A DNA stretch of 64,000 nucleotides from Lutibaculum sp963816555. Its GTDB lineage: Bacteria; Pseudomonadota; Alphaproteobacteria; Rhizobiales; Tepidamorphaceae. This document shows positions 16,646-26,491 of this stretch, piece after piece. The notes under the pieces were generated by a model. It worked only from the letters and a program-made list of their open reading frames with translations, was not told where the DNA came from and searched no databases. The stretch is from positions 124,001-188,000 of the forward strand of contig CAWFLD010000002.1 in the NCBI GenBank assembly GCA_963816555.1, read 5' to 3'. The translations under genes were made by a program, and so were the position numbers. Every line of letters starts with the position of its first letter. Position 1 is the stretch's first letter.

Positions 16646-17683
16646 ATGGCCGATTCCGAAAAGATCCGCGGGCTGTCCCGCATCTCGCGCCGGACGGCGC
16701 TCCAGCTCGGCGCCGCCGCCGCCGGCACGGCGATGTTCCCGCGCCTGTCGCGCGCCCAGTCGGTGAGCCTGCGCTACGGCCACAACAACGAGGTGGCGAG
16801 CGTCGCCGGCGCCCAGGCCGACTGGTTTGCCGAGGCCGTCGCGAAACATTCGGGCGGTGACGTCGCCGTCGAGGTCTTCCCGAACTCGCAGCTCGGCAAG
16901 CTGCAGGAGCTGGCGCGAGGCCGTCTCGCTCGGCACGATCGCCTTCTCGCACAACACGGCCGGCGCGCTCGGCTCGCTCTACGAGCCGTTCGCGGCTCTC
17001 GACACGCCGTATCTCTACCGCGACGTCGACCACCTGATGAAGGTGATGGACGTCGAGTCCCCGGTGATGCAGGAGCTGAACAAGGGGCTGATCGAGGCGG
17101 CGAACGTGCGCGTGCTCTACGCCCACTATTTCGGCACGCGCCAGCTCACGGCGAACCTGCCCGTCAAGTCGCCGAAGGACCTCGAGCGGCGTGAAGATCC
17201 GCGCCGTCCCGTTCCCGATCTACACGACCGCCGTCGAGGGGCTGGGCGCGGTGCCCGTGCCGGTCGACTGGTCGGAGGTCCCGACCGCACTCGCCACCGG
17301 CGTCGTGTCCGGGCAGGAGAACCCGGTCAACGTCATCCTGTCGGTCAAGCTCTACGAGGTGCAGTCGCACCTCATGCAGACCGGCCACATGTCGAACGCC
17401 GAGGTCGTCGTGATGAACGAGGACGCCTGGCAGGGCCTGTCGGCCGACCAGAAGGATGCCGTCCGCGCCGCCGCGCAGGAGACGCGCGACAAGGCCACGA
17501 AGGCGATCCTCGACAACGAGGCCAAGGAGACCGACGAGCTTCGCCAGACACGGCATGACGGTCATCGGCCCCGACGACGGGCTCGACCTGGAGGCCTTCC
17601 GCGACTTCGTCACCAAGCTCGTCGACGCCCGCTTCGGCGCGAAATACGGCGATCTCTACGAGAAGATCCGGGCCGTCAAGTAA
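16646..17683 (+). pseudogene. dctP: TRAP transporter substrate-binding protein DctP, frameshifted
   Basis: This periplasmic solute-binding protein belongs to a TRAP transporter. It carries a Tat-like signal (ISRRTALQLGAAAAGTAMF) ending near SRAQS. Conserved DctP segments follow in three frames: LRYGHNNEVASVAGAQADWFAEAV; REAVSLGTIAFSHNTAGALGSLYEPF; VKIRAVPFPIYTTAVEGLGAVPVPVDWSEVPTALATGVVSGQENP (the family's substrate-arginine/GQENP region); and GMTVIGPDDGLDLEAFRDFVTKL. Frame changes near 16915, 17185 and 17550 each look like one extra base. Repaired length is about 344 residues. It heads dctPQM-VOC-RuBisCO-like-kinase; the ligand is probably a sugar acid. Confidence 0.85.
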
Positions 17684-17715
17684 GGCGCCAGCGTCAACGG
17701 CGAGCGGATCGCATC

Positions 17716-18242
17716 ATGTCAGCGCAAGCGAGGGACCGGGCGGGGAGGGGGCTCCTCGACCGCCTGGTCTTTCTCTGCCTCCTGCTCGGCGTGGCGTGCC
17801 TGGTGGCGACGGCCGGGCTCGTCGTCCTGCAGGTCGTGTGCCGCAACTTCTTCGATCTCGGCCTGCCATGGGCCGACGAGCTGGCCCGGTTCAGCTGGCA
17901 TCTCGCTCGTCTACCTGGCCGTCCCGCTGCTCGCGCTGCGCGGCCAGCACATCTCGCGTCGACCTGTTGCCGAACTCCCTCCCGGCGACGCCGCGGCGGG
18001 TGCTGATGGCCCTCAACGAGATCGTCGTCTTCGCCTTCTGCGCCCTGACCCTCTGGACGCCTTCCAGGGCTTTCTCGCCCGGGCGGCCAAGTTCACGACC
18101 TCCGGCGATGAACATGCCGAACTGGATCTTCTACGCCCCGCCGCTCATCGGCATCCTGCTTCTGGCGGTGGTGTCCGCGGCCCGGCTCGCTGCGCTCGCC
18201 CGCGGCAAGCCGGTCGAGGACGGGACGGGGCGGGCGCCATGA
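17716..18242 (+). pseudogene. dctQ: TRAP transporter small permease DctQ, frameshifted
   Basis: This is the small four-helix membrane subunit of the TRAP system. The start MSAQARDRAGRGLLDRLVFLCLLLGVACLVATAGLVVLQVVCRNFF is followed by the family motif LGLPWADELARFSW. Frame changes near 17898 and 17957 interrupt WISLVYLAVPLLALRGQHIRVDLLP, and near 18066-18108 there is a compensating pair (one lost base, one gained). Helix 3 (RVLMALNEIVVFAFCALTLW) and helix 4 (NWIFYAPPLIGILLLAVV) remain readable. The stop overlaps the dctM start (ATGA). DctQ couples the binding protein to the large permease. Confidence 0.82.
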
Positions 18243-19520
18243 GCCTTCTCCTCATCGTCTGCTTCGCCGTCACGCTCGCCATGGGCGTGCCGGTCGCGGT
18301 CAGCCTCGGCCTCTCCTCGGCCCTCGTCATCTTCGTCTACGGCCTGCCCGTCACCGTGCTGGCGCAGCGGGCGATCAACGCGCTCGATTCGCTCGCCGCT
18401 CCTGGCGGTGCCCCTCTTCATCCTCGCCGCCAGCCTGCTGAACGCGACCGGCGTCACGACCCATCTCTTCGACCTCGTGCGGATGCTGTTCGGGCGCATC
18501 CGCGGCGGCGTCGCGCAGGTCAGCGTGCTCGTCAGCCTCGTCTTCTCCGGCATCTCGGGGGCCGCGCTCGCCGATATCGGCGCGCTGGGCGCGGTCCAGA
18601 TCAACCAGATGAAGGCGCAGGGCTACCGGGAGGACTTCGCCGCCGGCGTGACGATGGCCGCGGCGACGATCGGCCCGATCTTCCCGCCGTCGATCCCGAT
18701 CATCATCTATGCGAGCGTCGCCAACGTCTCCGCCGTGAAGCTGCTGCTGGCGGGCATCCTGCCGGCCATCGCTCATCACGGTGCTGCTGATGGCGCAGAT
18801 CGCGGTCATCGCGCGGATGCAGCGACCTGCCGCGCGACGACGTCCGGCCGACCGCCGGCGCACTCGGGCGCAAGTTCGTGATCTCGCTTCCGGCGCTGCT
18901 CGCCCCCGTGCTGCTGATCGGCGGGCTGATGAGCGGCTATTTCGGGCCGACCGAGGTTGCGGGGGTGACCGTCGCCTACGCGCTGTTCATCGGCGTCTTC
19001 GTCTATCGCACGCTCACGGTCCGCGCGCTCTACACGGCGCTCCGCGAGACGGTGGAGGCGACGGCGAGCGTCCTGTTCATCGTCTCGGCCGCGGCACTGT
19101 TCGCCTGGGTCCTGACGCTCGACCGCGTGCCGGTGACGGCCAGCCAGTTCCTGCTAGGCCTGTCGGAGAACCCGCTCGTCCTCCTGTTCCTCGTCAACAT
19201 CATGCTGCTCGTGGTCGGCATGATCCTGGAATCGATCGCGGCCATCCTGATCATCGCGCCGATCATCGCGCCGGCGCTGACGGCGGCGGGGGTCGACCCG
19301 CTGCAGCTCGGCATCGTGTTCGTGCTGAACCTGATGATCGGCCTGCTCACGCCGCCGGTCGGCATGAGCCTCTACATGGTGTCGATCATCGCGAAGATGC
19401 CGCTGCACACGGTGATCCGCGGCGCTGCTGCCCTTCCTCCTGCCGCTGCTTCTGTCGCTCGTCGTGGTGTCCGCCGTCCCGGCGATCTCGACGTGGCTTC
19501 CCAACCTTCTGATCAAGTGA
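18239..19520 (+). pseudogene. dctM: TRAP transporter large permease DctM, frameshifted
   Basis: This large multi-helix permease catalyses sodium-driven uptake. Recognisable family parts are MSLLLIVCFAVTLAMGVPVAVSLGLS, LLAVPLFILAASLLNATG, GGVAQVSVLVSLVFSGISGAALADIGALG, AAATIGPIFPPSIPIIIYAS and IAILIIAPIIAPALTAAGVDPLQLGIVFVLNLMIGLLTPPVGMSLY. Single extra bases near 18400, 18773, 18823 and 19424 shift the frame; sequence beyond each continues cleanly, ending STWLPNLLIK. Repaired length is about 426 residues, normal for DctM. The next gene starts 10 bases downstream. Confidence 0.85.
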
Positions 19521-19530
19521 GGCAAACGTC

Positions 19531-20089
19531 ATGAGCAGGTTTCTCGGCGAGATCCGCCAGCTCGGCTACGTCGTCGACGACATCGAGGCGGCCATGGACG
19601 CACTGGTCCGACGTGATGGGCGTCGGGCCGTGGTTCTACAACCCGAAGGTGCCGATCGAGGACTACACCTATGACGGCGTGTCGCTACGAGCCGCACAAT
19701 TCCGTCGCGCTCGCCAACTCGGGCTACGTCCAGGTCGAGCTGATCCAGACGCCGCAACGACGTGCCCTCGATGTATCGCGACTTCATGCGGGCCGGCCAT
19801 CGCGGCCTGCAGCACGTCGCCTACTGGACCGCAGAGCTTCGATGCCGACCTCGCAGCGCATGGAAGCGCAGGGCTTCCGCGTGAAGATGGGCGGCACGGT
19901 CGGCGAGAACGGCCGCTTCGTCTATTTCGACCGAGGAGGCGCATCCCGGCACGGTGATCGAGCTTTCCGAGGTCGTCGGGCCGAAGGGCCGGATGTTCGA
20001 CCTGATCCGCGACGGCGTCCGCAGAGCTGGGACGGCACGCGACCCGGTGCGGCCGTTCCCGGATCTCTGCGCGAGCTCTGAGCCGATGA
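19531..20089 (+). pseudogene. VOC (glyoxalase) superfamily protein, multiply frameshifted
   Basis: A vicinal-oxygen-chelate protein of about 183 residues can be read across frames: MSRFLGEIRQLGYVVDDIEAAMDHWSDVMGVGPWFYNPKVPIEDYTYDGV, SVALANSGYVQVELIQTP, GHRGLQHVAYWT, QGFRVKMGGTVGENGRFVYFD, HPGTVIELSEVVGPKGRMFDLIRDGV, then WDGT and DPVRPFPDL. Single extra bases are apparent near 19593, 19687, 19755, 19834 and 19932, with further changes near 20022-20067. The paired beta-alpha-beta modules and the terminal glutamate metal ligand (VIELSE) are intact. The stop overlaps the start of the RuBisCO-like gene. Placement suggests an isomerase, epimerase or lyase acting on the same sugar acid; that is inference. 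Confidence 0.72.
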
Positions 20090-21384
20090 GCACCGATCGC
20101 ATCGAGGCCGACTACCTGCTCGAGACGCCGCTCGATCCGGCCGAGGTGGTCGCCGCGATCATGGCGGGCGAGCAGAGCAGCGGCACCTTCGTCCGCGTCG
20201 CCGGCGAGACGGACGAGCTGCGCGCCCGCGCCGCCGCCGAGGTGCTGGAGGTCGACGAACTCGGAGCCGGTCGCGGACGCCCACGCTCGCGAGCGCCTAG
20301 CTGGAGCGCAAGGGCTTCACGGGCCCGTGCGCGCCGGGCGCGCGTCCGCATCGCCTTTCCGGTCGGCCAATATCGGGCGCAACCTGCCTACGCTGGCCGC
20401 GACGGTGGCCGGCAATCTCTACGACCTCGGCGAGGTCACCGGGCTGAAGCTGCTGTCGCTTCGACCTGCCGGCAGGCCTACCGGCCGCGCTATCCGCATG
20501 CCGGCGCTCGGCATCGCCGGCACGCGGGCGCAGCTCGGGCGTCGAGGACCGGCCGCTCTTCGGCACGATCATCAAGCCCAATGTCGGCCTGCCGCCGAGC
20601 GAGATCGCCGATCTGGTCGAGACGCTGTGCGAGGCGGGCGTCGACTTCATCAAGGACGACGAGATCTGCGCCAACCCGGATCATGCCCCGCTCGCCGAGC
20701 GCGTGCCGGCGGTGATGGCCAGGGTCCGCGCCTACCGGGAGCGGACGCGGCCGCGAGGTGATGATCGCCTTCAACATCACCGACGAGACCGATGCCATGC
20801 GCCGCCACGCCGAGCTGGTCGAGCGGGAGGGCGGCTCCTGCGTCATGGCGAGCCTCAACTGGTGCGGCCTGTCGGCCATGGAGAGGCTGCGGCGCATCGA
20901 CGCCGCTCGCCGATCCACGGCCACCGCAACGGCTTCGGCGCGCTGTCGCCGGCATCCGTGTGCTCGGCATGGCGCTTCGAGGCCTACCAGGCGCTCTACC
21001 GGCTGGCCGGCGTCGACCACATGCATGTCCACGGCATCGGCGGCAAGTTCGTCGGACGCCGCCGACGAGGTCGACGGCCGCGGCGCGGCGCTGCCTCGCG
21101 CCGCTCGCCGACGGACGCGGCGAGGACGATCGCGTCATGCCGGTGTTCTCCTCCGGCCAATGGGCCGGCACGCTGCCGCGCACCGCTCGAGGCGGCGGCA
21201 GCGCCGGACTTCCTGTTCCTCGCCGGCGGCGGCATCCTTGCCCATCCGGGCGGGCCGGCGGCCGGCGTGCGGAGCCTGCGCGCAGGCCTGGGAGGCGATC
21301 GCGGCAGGGCGATCGCTGGCAGCATGCACGCGGAAGGACGGCCCGAGCTCGGCGCGGCGCTCGACTTCTTCGGAGAGCGGCTGA
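20086..21384 (+). pseudogene. RuBisCO-like protein (form IV, OiaX-like), multiply frameshifted
   Basis: This is a RuBisCO large-subunit homologue of about 420 residues after repair. The start MSTDRIEADYLLETPLDPAEVVAAIMAGEQSSGTFVRV is the usual N-terminal domain. Active-site regions can be read: GTIIKPNVGL (the lysine of GTIxKPxxGL), AGVDFIKDDEICAN (carbamate lysine plus Asp/Glu), IHGHRNGFGALS (histidine region), HGIGGKFV (loop-6 lysine), PVFSSGQWAGTLP and FLAGGGILAHPGG (phosphate loops). KPN instead of KPK argues against true carboxylase. RuBisCO-like OiaX acts on 3-oxo-isoapionate 4-phosphate beside a DUF1537 kinase and a transporter, the arrangement seen here. Single extra bases recur roughly every 40-90 bases. 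Confidence 0.8.
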
Positions 21385-21386
21385 CC

Positions 21387-22682
21387 GTGGCGCAGGCGTC
21401 CCGACTTCGTCTTCATCGGCGACGACTTCACCGGGGCCTCCGACACGCTGGCGACGCTCGCGCGCGCCGGCCTGGCGGGCGAGGCTCTTCCTCGACGCCG
21501 CCGGCCCCGGACAAGCTCGGCGGAGGACTCGACGCCATCGGCGTCGCCACGGGCCTGCGGGCGATGCGCTGCCGGCGGACGCATCCGGCCGCGCTCGCCG
21601 CGATGGGGCCGACGCTCAAGGCGTTCGGTGCCGCGCTTCTACCACTACAAGGTCTGCTCGACCTTCGACAGCAGCCCAGAGGTCGGCAGCATCGGCGCGG
21701 CCGTCGCGGCCTTGAGGACGGCGCTCGATCCGGCACTCGTTGCGGTCCTCGGCGGCCAGCCGAGCCTCGGGCGCTACTGTCCTCTTCGGCAACCTGTTCG
21801 CCCGCGCGGCTGACGGCGAGGTGCTACCGCATCGACCGTCATCCGGTGATGGCGCGCCATCCCGTCACGCCGATGACCGAGGCCGACCTGCGGCTGCCAC
21901 CTGGCGGCGCAGGGGCTCGCCCCCCTGCGGCTCGTCGACCTGCCGAGCCAGAGGTCCGGGCCACTTGAGGAAATGATCGCACGGCTCGTCGACGAGGGGG
22001 AACGCCAGCTCCTGTTCGACGTCGGGTCGAGCGAGGATCTGGGCCGCATCGGTCATGCGCTTCGCGGGATCGGGACAGACCGGCCGATCCTCCTGGTGGG
22101 CGCGAGCAGCGTGGCAGAGGCGCTGGCGGGACGCGACGGGGCGCCGCCGGCGCGGGCCTACGACCAAGCGCCCGGGCGATCCGGCCCGTCCTGCTCTTTG
22201 CCGGGAGCCGGTCCTCGCTGACCGCAGCGCAGACGGCGGCCGCCACGCTCTACCGGAAAGTCGCGCTGCCGCCCGAGGCGATGCGCGAGGAGGGCGCGGC
22301 CGAAGGCCTGGCCCGGCAATGTGCCGCCGCGCTCGAGGCCGGCGACAACGTGCTCGTGCATCTGGAGAGGGAGCGGGACTACGGCGTCTCCGCCTTCGAG
22401 CTCGCACGCCGCTCCGCCGGGTTCGTCACGCGCGTCCTGCGCTCCGCCACGCCCGGCGGGCTCGGCGTCGCGGGCGGGGACACCTCCAGCGCGATCGTGC
22501 AGGCGCTCGGCCTGCGCAGCCTGTCCTACGTCGCCGAACTCGATGCGGGCGTGGCGCTCTGCCGGGGCGAGGCTGCAGGCCCCGATCTCGACGGCATCCC
22601 GCTGATGCTGAAGGGCGGTCAGATGGGCGGGACGGACCTCTACGACCGCTTCGCGGCCCTCGCGTCGGGAGCGTCCTCCTGA
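21387..22682 (+). pseudogene. DUF1537 four-carbon acid sugar kinase (OtnK/OiaK-like), multiply frameshifted
   Basis: This ATP-dependent kinase for acid sugars or their 3-oxo derivatives is about 430 residues after repair. The N-terminal motif DFVFIGDDFTGASDTLATLARAG is diagnostic, followed by FYHYKVCSTFDSSPEVGSIGAA. The C-terminal nucleotide-binding domain is in one frame from about 22190: VLLFAGSRSSLTAAQTAA, then GLGVAGGDTSSAIVQALGLRSL and PLMLKGGQMGGTDLYDRF. Several extra bases break the first 800 bases. The exact start is unclear: GTG at 21387 or a CTG overlapping the upstream TGA. It phosphorylates the substrate presumably used by the RuBisCO-like protein just upstream. Confidence 0.8.
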
Positions 22683-22795
22683 GGAGGCACGCGGGCGTCC
22701 ACGCCGGGCTCGCGGCCCCTTCGTCGGGCTGACGGACCCATGCCGGCACCGTGACCGCGTGGACGGCGCCGACACGCACGGGAAGACCCGCCGCC

Positions 22796-24530
22796 TCAGG
22801 CGACGCGGTCGCCCTTGCGGACGGTGACGGTGCGGCTGTCGACGGCGGGGAGCATCTTGCCGGGATCGCGGGTGACGACGACGTCGAGCACGGTCGGCCC
22901 CTCCGTGCCCGCCAGCCCCTGGCGGATCGCGTCGCCGAGCTGGTCGGGGTCCTCGACACGGATGCCGCGGCAGCCCATGGCCTCGGCGACGGCGGCGTAG
23001 TCGATCTCCTTGAGGTCGCTCGACTGGTAGCTGCCCTCGCCGTACATCAGGTGCTGCAGCGCCTTCACGTAGCCGGAGGCGGCGTTGTTGACGACGATCA
23101 CGGTGAAGGGCAGGCCGAGGCGGCGCGCGGTCTCGAGCTCGCCGATCATCATGTTGAAGCCGCCGTCCCCGGTCAGGCCGACGACCGGCGCGTCGCCCGC
23201 CGCGAGCTTGGCGCCCATCGCGCCCGGCAGGCCGTAGCCGATCGAGGCGAAGCCCCGGTCGGGCACGAAGCCGCGGCCGGGCGCCTTGGTGTCGTAGAGC
23301 AGGCCGCCCCAGTGCGCGGCGAAGCCGCCGTCGGCGACGAGGATGCCCTCGGCCGGCATGGCGCCGTTCAGCTCGTGCATCAGCCGGGCCATGTTGATCG
23401 GCCGCTCCGTCGAGGTGAGCCTCGCCTCGACCGACCGGCGCCAGTCGGCCATCTTGCCGGCCACCTCGTCGGCATAGGCCTGCTGGCGCGTGCGGATACC
23501 CTCCGCCTCGCCGCCCATGAGGGCCGACAGCTCGCGCAGGCTCTCGCGCGCGTCGCCCCACAGCGCGAGCGTCGGGCGGAAGGTGCGGCCGATCTCCTCG
23601 GCGACGATGTCGAGATGGATGACCGTCTTGTCCGCGGCGGGCACGGTGTAGCGCTTGGTCGCGATCTCGCCGAGCTTGCAGCCGACGACGAGCAGGCAGT
23701 CGGAGGCCGCGATGAGGTCGTTGGCGATGCGGTCGTAGCGGCCGAAGAGGCCGGCATTGAGGGGGCTCGAGCAGGCGACGGCGCCCTTGCCGGTCATGGT
23801 GTGGGCGACCGGCAGGTTCAGCGCCTCCGCGACCGCCGTCACCTCGGCGGCCGCCCGCGAGATGTGCACGCCGCCGCCGCACAGCATCAGCGGCCGCTTC
23901 GCCTCCGCCAGCATGCGCGCGGCCTTCGCGAGCCCGTCGGCCGCCGGCCGGCAGCGCAGCGCGGGGGCTGCGGCGTGCGCCTCGACGGCGTCGAACTCGT
24001 CGGCGTCGAAGGGATGCGTCGCGTGGCAGACGTCCTCCGGCACGTCGAGGATGACCGGGCCGGGCCGCCCGGTCGTCGCCACCGCGAAGGCGCGGGCGAG
24101 GAGCTCGGGAATGCGCTCGACCATCTCGACCCGGATCAGCTCCTTGACGGCCGGGCGCAGGATTTCGACCTGCCGCGTCTCCTGCGTCATGTTCTTGCCG
24201 GCGTGGGCGCGGTGGGCGTCGCCGATGATGACGACGAGCGGCGATGCCGGCGTTCAGCGCCTCGACGAGGCCGGTGACGAGGTTCGTCGCGCCGGGCCCG
24301 AGCGTCGCGTCGCAGACGCCGACCCGGCCCGACACCTTCGCGTAGGCGTCGGCGGCGAAGACCGCGCAGCGCTCGTCGTTGATCAGGCTGTGCCTGAGGC
24401 CGAGCCGGCGCACCGCGTCGTAGAAGGGCAGGAGCTGGAAGCCGCCCATGCCGAACATCGGGCCGACGCCGTGGGCCTGCAGCGTGCGGGCGAGCGCCTC
24501 GCCGCCGGTCATCTCGTTGGTGCCGGTCAT
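22796..24530 (-). pseudogene. Thiamine-diphosphate-dependent acetolactate synthase-like enzyme, one frameshift
   Basis: This ThDP enzyme of the AHAS/benzoylformate decarboxylase superfamily is about 577 residues if repaired. The N-terminal pyrimidine-binding domain has the catalytic glutamate in LINDERCAVFAADAYAKVSG. The central domain starts near PLMLCGGGVHISRAAAEV. The C-terminal ThDP motif is VVGLTGDGGFNMMIGELETARRLGLPFTVIVVNN (GDG...NN). One extra base near 24245 splits LNAGI from PLVVIIGDAHRAHAGKN. It acts on a 2-oxo acid or related carbonyl; the substrate is unknown. It is the last gene of the IclR/E1/TRAP cluster, 19 bases after dctM. Confidence 0.85.
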
Positions 24531-24549
24531 CGGCCTTTGTCCTTTCGTG

Positions 24550-25842
24550 TCACGTGCGGTAGCCGAGCGTGTGCGGCAGCCAGAGCGCGATATCGGGGAA
24601 CTGGATCACCAGCAGCAGCGCGATGCCCATCGCCAGCACGAACCACAGGATCCAGCCGACCGTCGCCTCGATCGGCACCTCGGCGATCTTGGCCGTCACC
24701 ATCAGGTTGACGGCGATGGGCGGCGTGAACTGGCCGATCGCGATGTTCATCGCCATCAGCACGCCGAACCAGGTGAGGTTCCAGCCGAAATGGTTGGCGA
24801 TCGGGATCAGCAGCGGCAGCGTGATCAGGTAGATCGAGATGCCGTCGATCACCATGCCGGCGAGCAGCAGCACGCCCATGATGAAGAGCAGGATCATCGC
24901 CGGGTCGTCGGTCACGCCGAGGATCCACTTCGCCGTCGCGTCGAAGGCGCCGAGGGTCGAGCCGGCCCAGGCGAAGATCGCCGCCAGCGCGATGATGATC
25001 ATGATCACCGCCGAGGTCTGCGCCGCGTCGGCGAACATCTCGTAGAGCGCCCTGAGGTCGACGCTGCGGGTGATCAGCGTGCCGACGAGCAGGCCGTAGA
25101 CGACGGCGACGACCGCCACCTCGGTGGGGGTGAACAGGCCGGAGCGCAGGCCGCCGAGGATGATCACGGGCGCGAACAGGCCCGGCACGGCGCGCCACAG
25201 GCTCGGCCAGAAGGGCGGCCGCCCCTCGCGCTCCTCCAGCCCGAAATCCTTCACGCGCGAGATGACGATCACCGGGATGGCGATGGCGAGGCCGGCCAGC
25301 AGGCCGGGGAACAGGCCGGCGGCGAACAGCGCGCGCAGGTCGATGCCCGGCACGAGCAGCGAGTAGACGATCAGCGCGACGGACGGCGGGATCAGGATCG
25401 CGATCGAGCCGGAGGCGGCGATGACGCTGGCCGAGAAGGTGCCGGGATAGCCCGCCCGGCGCATCGCCGGCACCATGATCGTCGCGACCATCGCCGCGTC
25501 GGCGGGGCCGGAGCCCGACATGCCGGACATGACGAGGCAGACGAGCAGGGCGACGAGCGCGAGCCCGCCGCGGCGCGGGCCGACGATCGAGCGGGCGAAG
25601 GTGACGAGCCGCTCGCCGATGCCGGTGCGCTCGAAGACGATGCCGGTGAGGATGAACAGCGGGATGGCGATCAGCGGGTAGGACGAGATGGCCGAGTAGG
25701 TGGTCGTGCCGACCATGCCGAGCGCGTAGGAATCGAGGCCGACGAGGATCGCGGCGACGCCCGCGAGGCCGCACGCCACCGCGATCGGCGCACCGATCAG
25801 CAGGAAGACGGCGAGGCTGCCGAGAAGGACGATACCGGCCAT
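24550..25842 (-). CDS. dctM: TRAP transporter large permease DctM
   Basis: This intact 430-residue large TRAP permease opens MAGIVLLGSLAVFLLIGAPIAVACGLAG. Family landmarks are SYPLIAIPLFILTGIVFERTGIGERLV, CLVMSGMSGSGPADAAMVATIMVPAM, SGSIAILIPPSVALIVYSLL and FGVLMAMNIAIGQFTPPIAVNLMVTAKIA. About a dozen hydrophobic helices are evident. The ATG at 25842 is chosen because it overlaps the dctQ stop (TGATG); the frame stays open slightly upstream within dctQ. It serves the operon's ThDP enzymes; the ligand is likely a carboxylate. Confidence 0.93.
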   Translation of the reverse strand: MAGIVLLGSLAVFLLIGAPIAVACGLAGVAAILVGLDSYALGMVGTTTYSAISSYPLIAIPLFILTGIVFERTGIGERLVTFARSIVGPRRGGLALVALLVCLVMSGMSGSGPADAAMVATIMVPAMRRAGYPGTFSASVIAASGSIAILIPPSVALIVYSLLVPGIDLRALFAAGLFPGLLAGLAIAIPVIVISRVKDFGLEEREGRPPFWPSLWRAVPGLFAPVIILGGLRSGLFTPTEVAVVAVVYGLLVGTLITRSVDLRALYEMFADAAQTSAVIMIIIALAAIFAWAGSTLGAFDATAKWILGVTDDPAMILLFIMGVLLLAGMVIDGISIYLITLPLLIPIANHFGWNLTWFGVLMAMNIAIGQFTPPIAVNLMVTAKIAEVPIEATVGWILWFVLAMGIALLLVIQFPDIALWLPHTLGYRT

Positions 25843-26383
25843 CACGCCTGTCCCCGCCGCCACTTGCCGATCGCCGCGACGACCACGCGGACGAGGACGG
25901 GCACGCAGAGCACCGGCACGACGGCGGTGTAGATCCAGGCGGGATTGCCGAGGCCGGCGGAGGTGTCGCCGTAGCGGTGCTGGTCGAGCGCCAGCTCCGT
26001 GCCGTACCAGATGACCAGGGCGAACATGACGAGGGTCGCCGCCGTCGACAGGACGAGCATCGCCCGCCGGACCGGCCGGCCGAACATGTTGGCGAGGAAC
26101 AGGATGCGGATGTGGCCGTCGTCGCGGAACGCGGCCGCCGCGCCGGCGAAGGTCAGCACCACCAGCAGCACCACGGAATATTCCTCGGTGAAGGCGAAGC
26201 TCGCGTTCGTCGCGTAGCGCACGACGACGTTCGCGGCGCTGATGACGACGATCAGGAAGATCGAGATGGCGCCGAGCGCGCGCTCGACCGGGAACCGGCC
26301 GTGGCGGGAGCGGCCGCGGGCGTCGGAATCGGCGGAAGCTCCGGATCGTTGCCGGGGGCGGGCGCGATGGGCGTGTCGGACAT
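25842..26383 (-). pseudogene. dctQ: TRAP transporter small permease DctQ, one frameshift near the N-terminus
   Basis: The start MSDTPIAPAPGNDPELPPIPTP at 26383 leads into a Pro-rich cytoplasmic tail. Near 26300 the frame changes into FPVERALGAISIFLIVVISAANVVVRYATNASFAFTEEYSVVLLVVLTFAGAAAAFRDDGHIRI, the standard DctQ core, through to KWRRGQA. Four hydrophobic helices are visible. Without the frame change the protein would be about 180 residues, normal for the family. The stop overlaps dctM. A GC hairpin separates it from dctP upstream. Confidence 0.8.
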
Positions 26384-26441
26384 GGCGATGGCCGGACGGC
26401 TCGTGGGACGGGCAGGCGGGTCGGGGCGGACGGGTGCGGGC

Positions 26442-26473
26442 GGGCGACGCCGGCGAAAGGGCCGGCGCCGCCC
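26442..26473 (-). terminator. Hairpin between dctP and dctQ
   Basis: GGGCG-A-CGCCGGC (26442-26454) pairs with GCCGGCG-C-CGCCC (26461-26473) around a six-base loop, a 12-pair stem with one internal mismatch and no T-run. It lies just after the dctP stop on the minus strand. Such a structure would favour the binding protein over the permeases by partial termination or mRNA protection. Confidence 0.5.
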
Positions 26474-26491
26474 GGGCGAAGCGTGCCGCGA

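Noticed and set aside
20086..21384. True RuBisCO (CO2 fixation)
   Set aside because: KPN replaces KPK, no small subunit or phosphoribulokinase is near, and the neighbours are acid-sugar genes.
19531..22190. Programmed frameshifting as an explanation for the repeated frame changes
   Set aside because: There are too many sites, of irregular spacing and sequence, with no slippery heptamers or pseudoknots; read error is simpler.
24448..25932. 494-codon plus-strand frame opposite the second DctM
   Set aside because: Highly biased Asp/His/Arg/Gly composition typical of shadows of membrane-protein genes; no domain.
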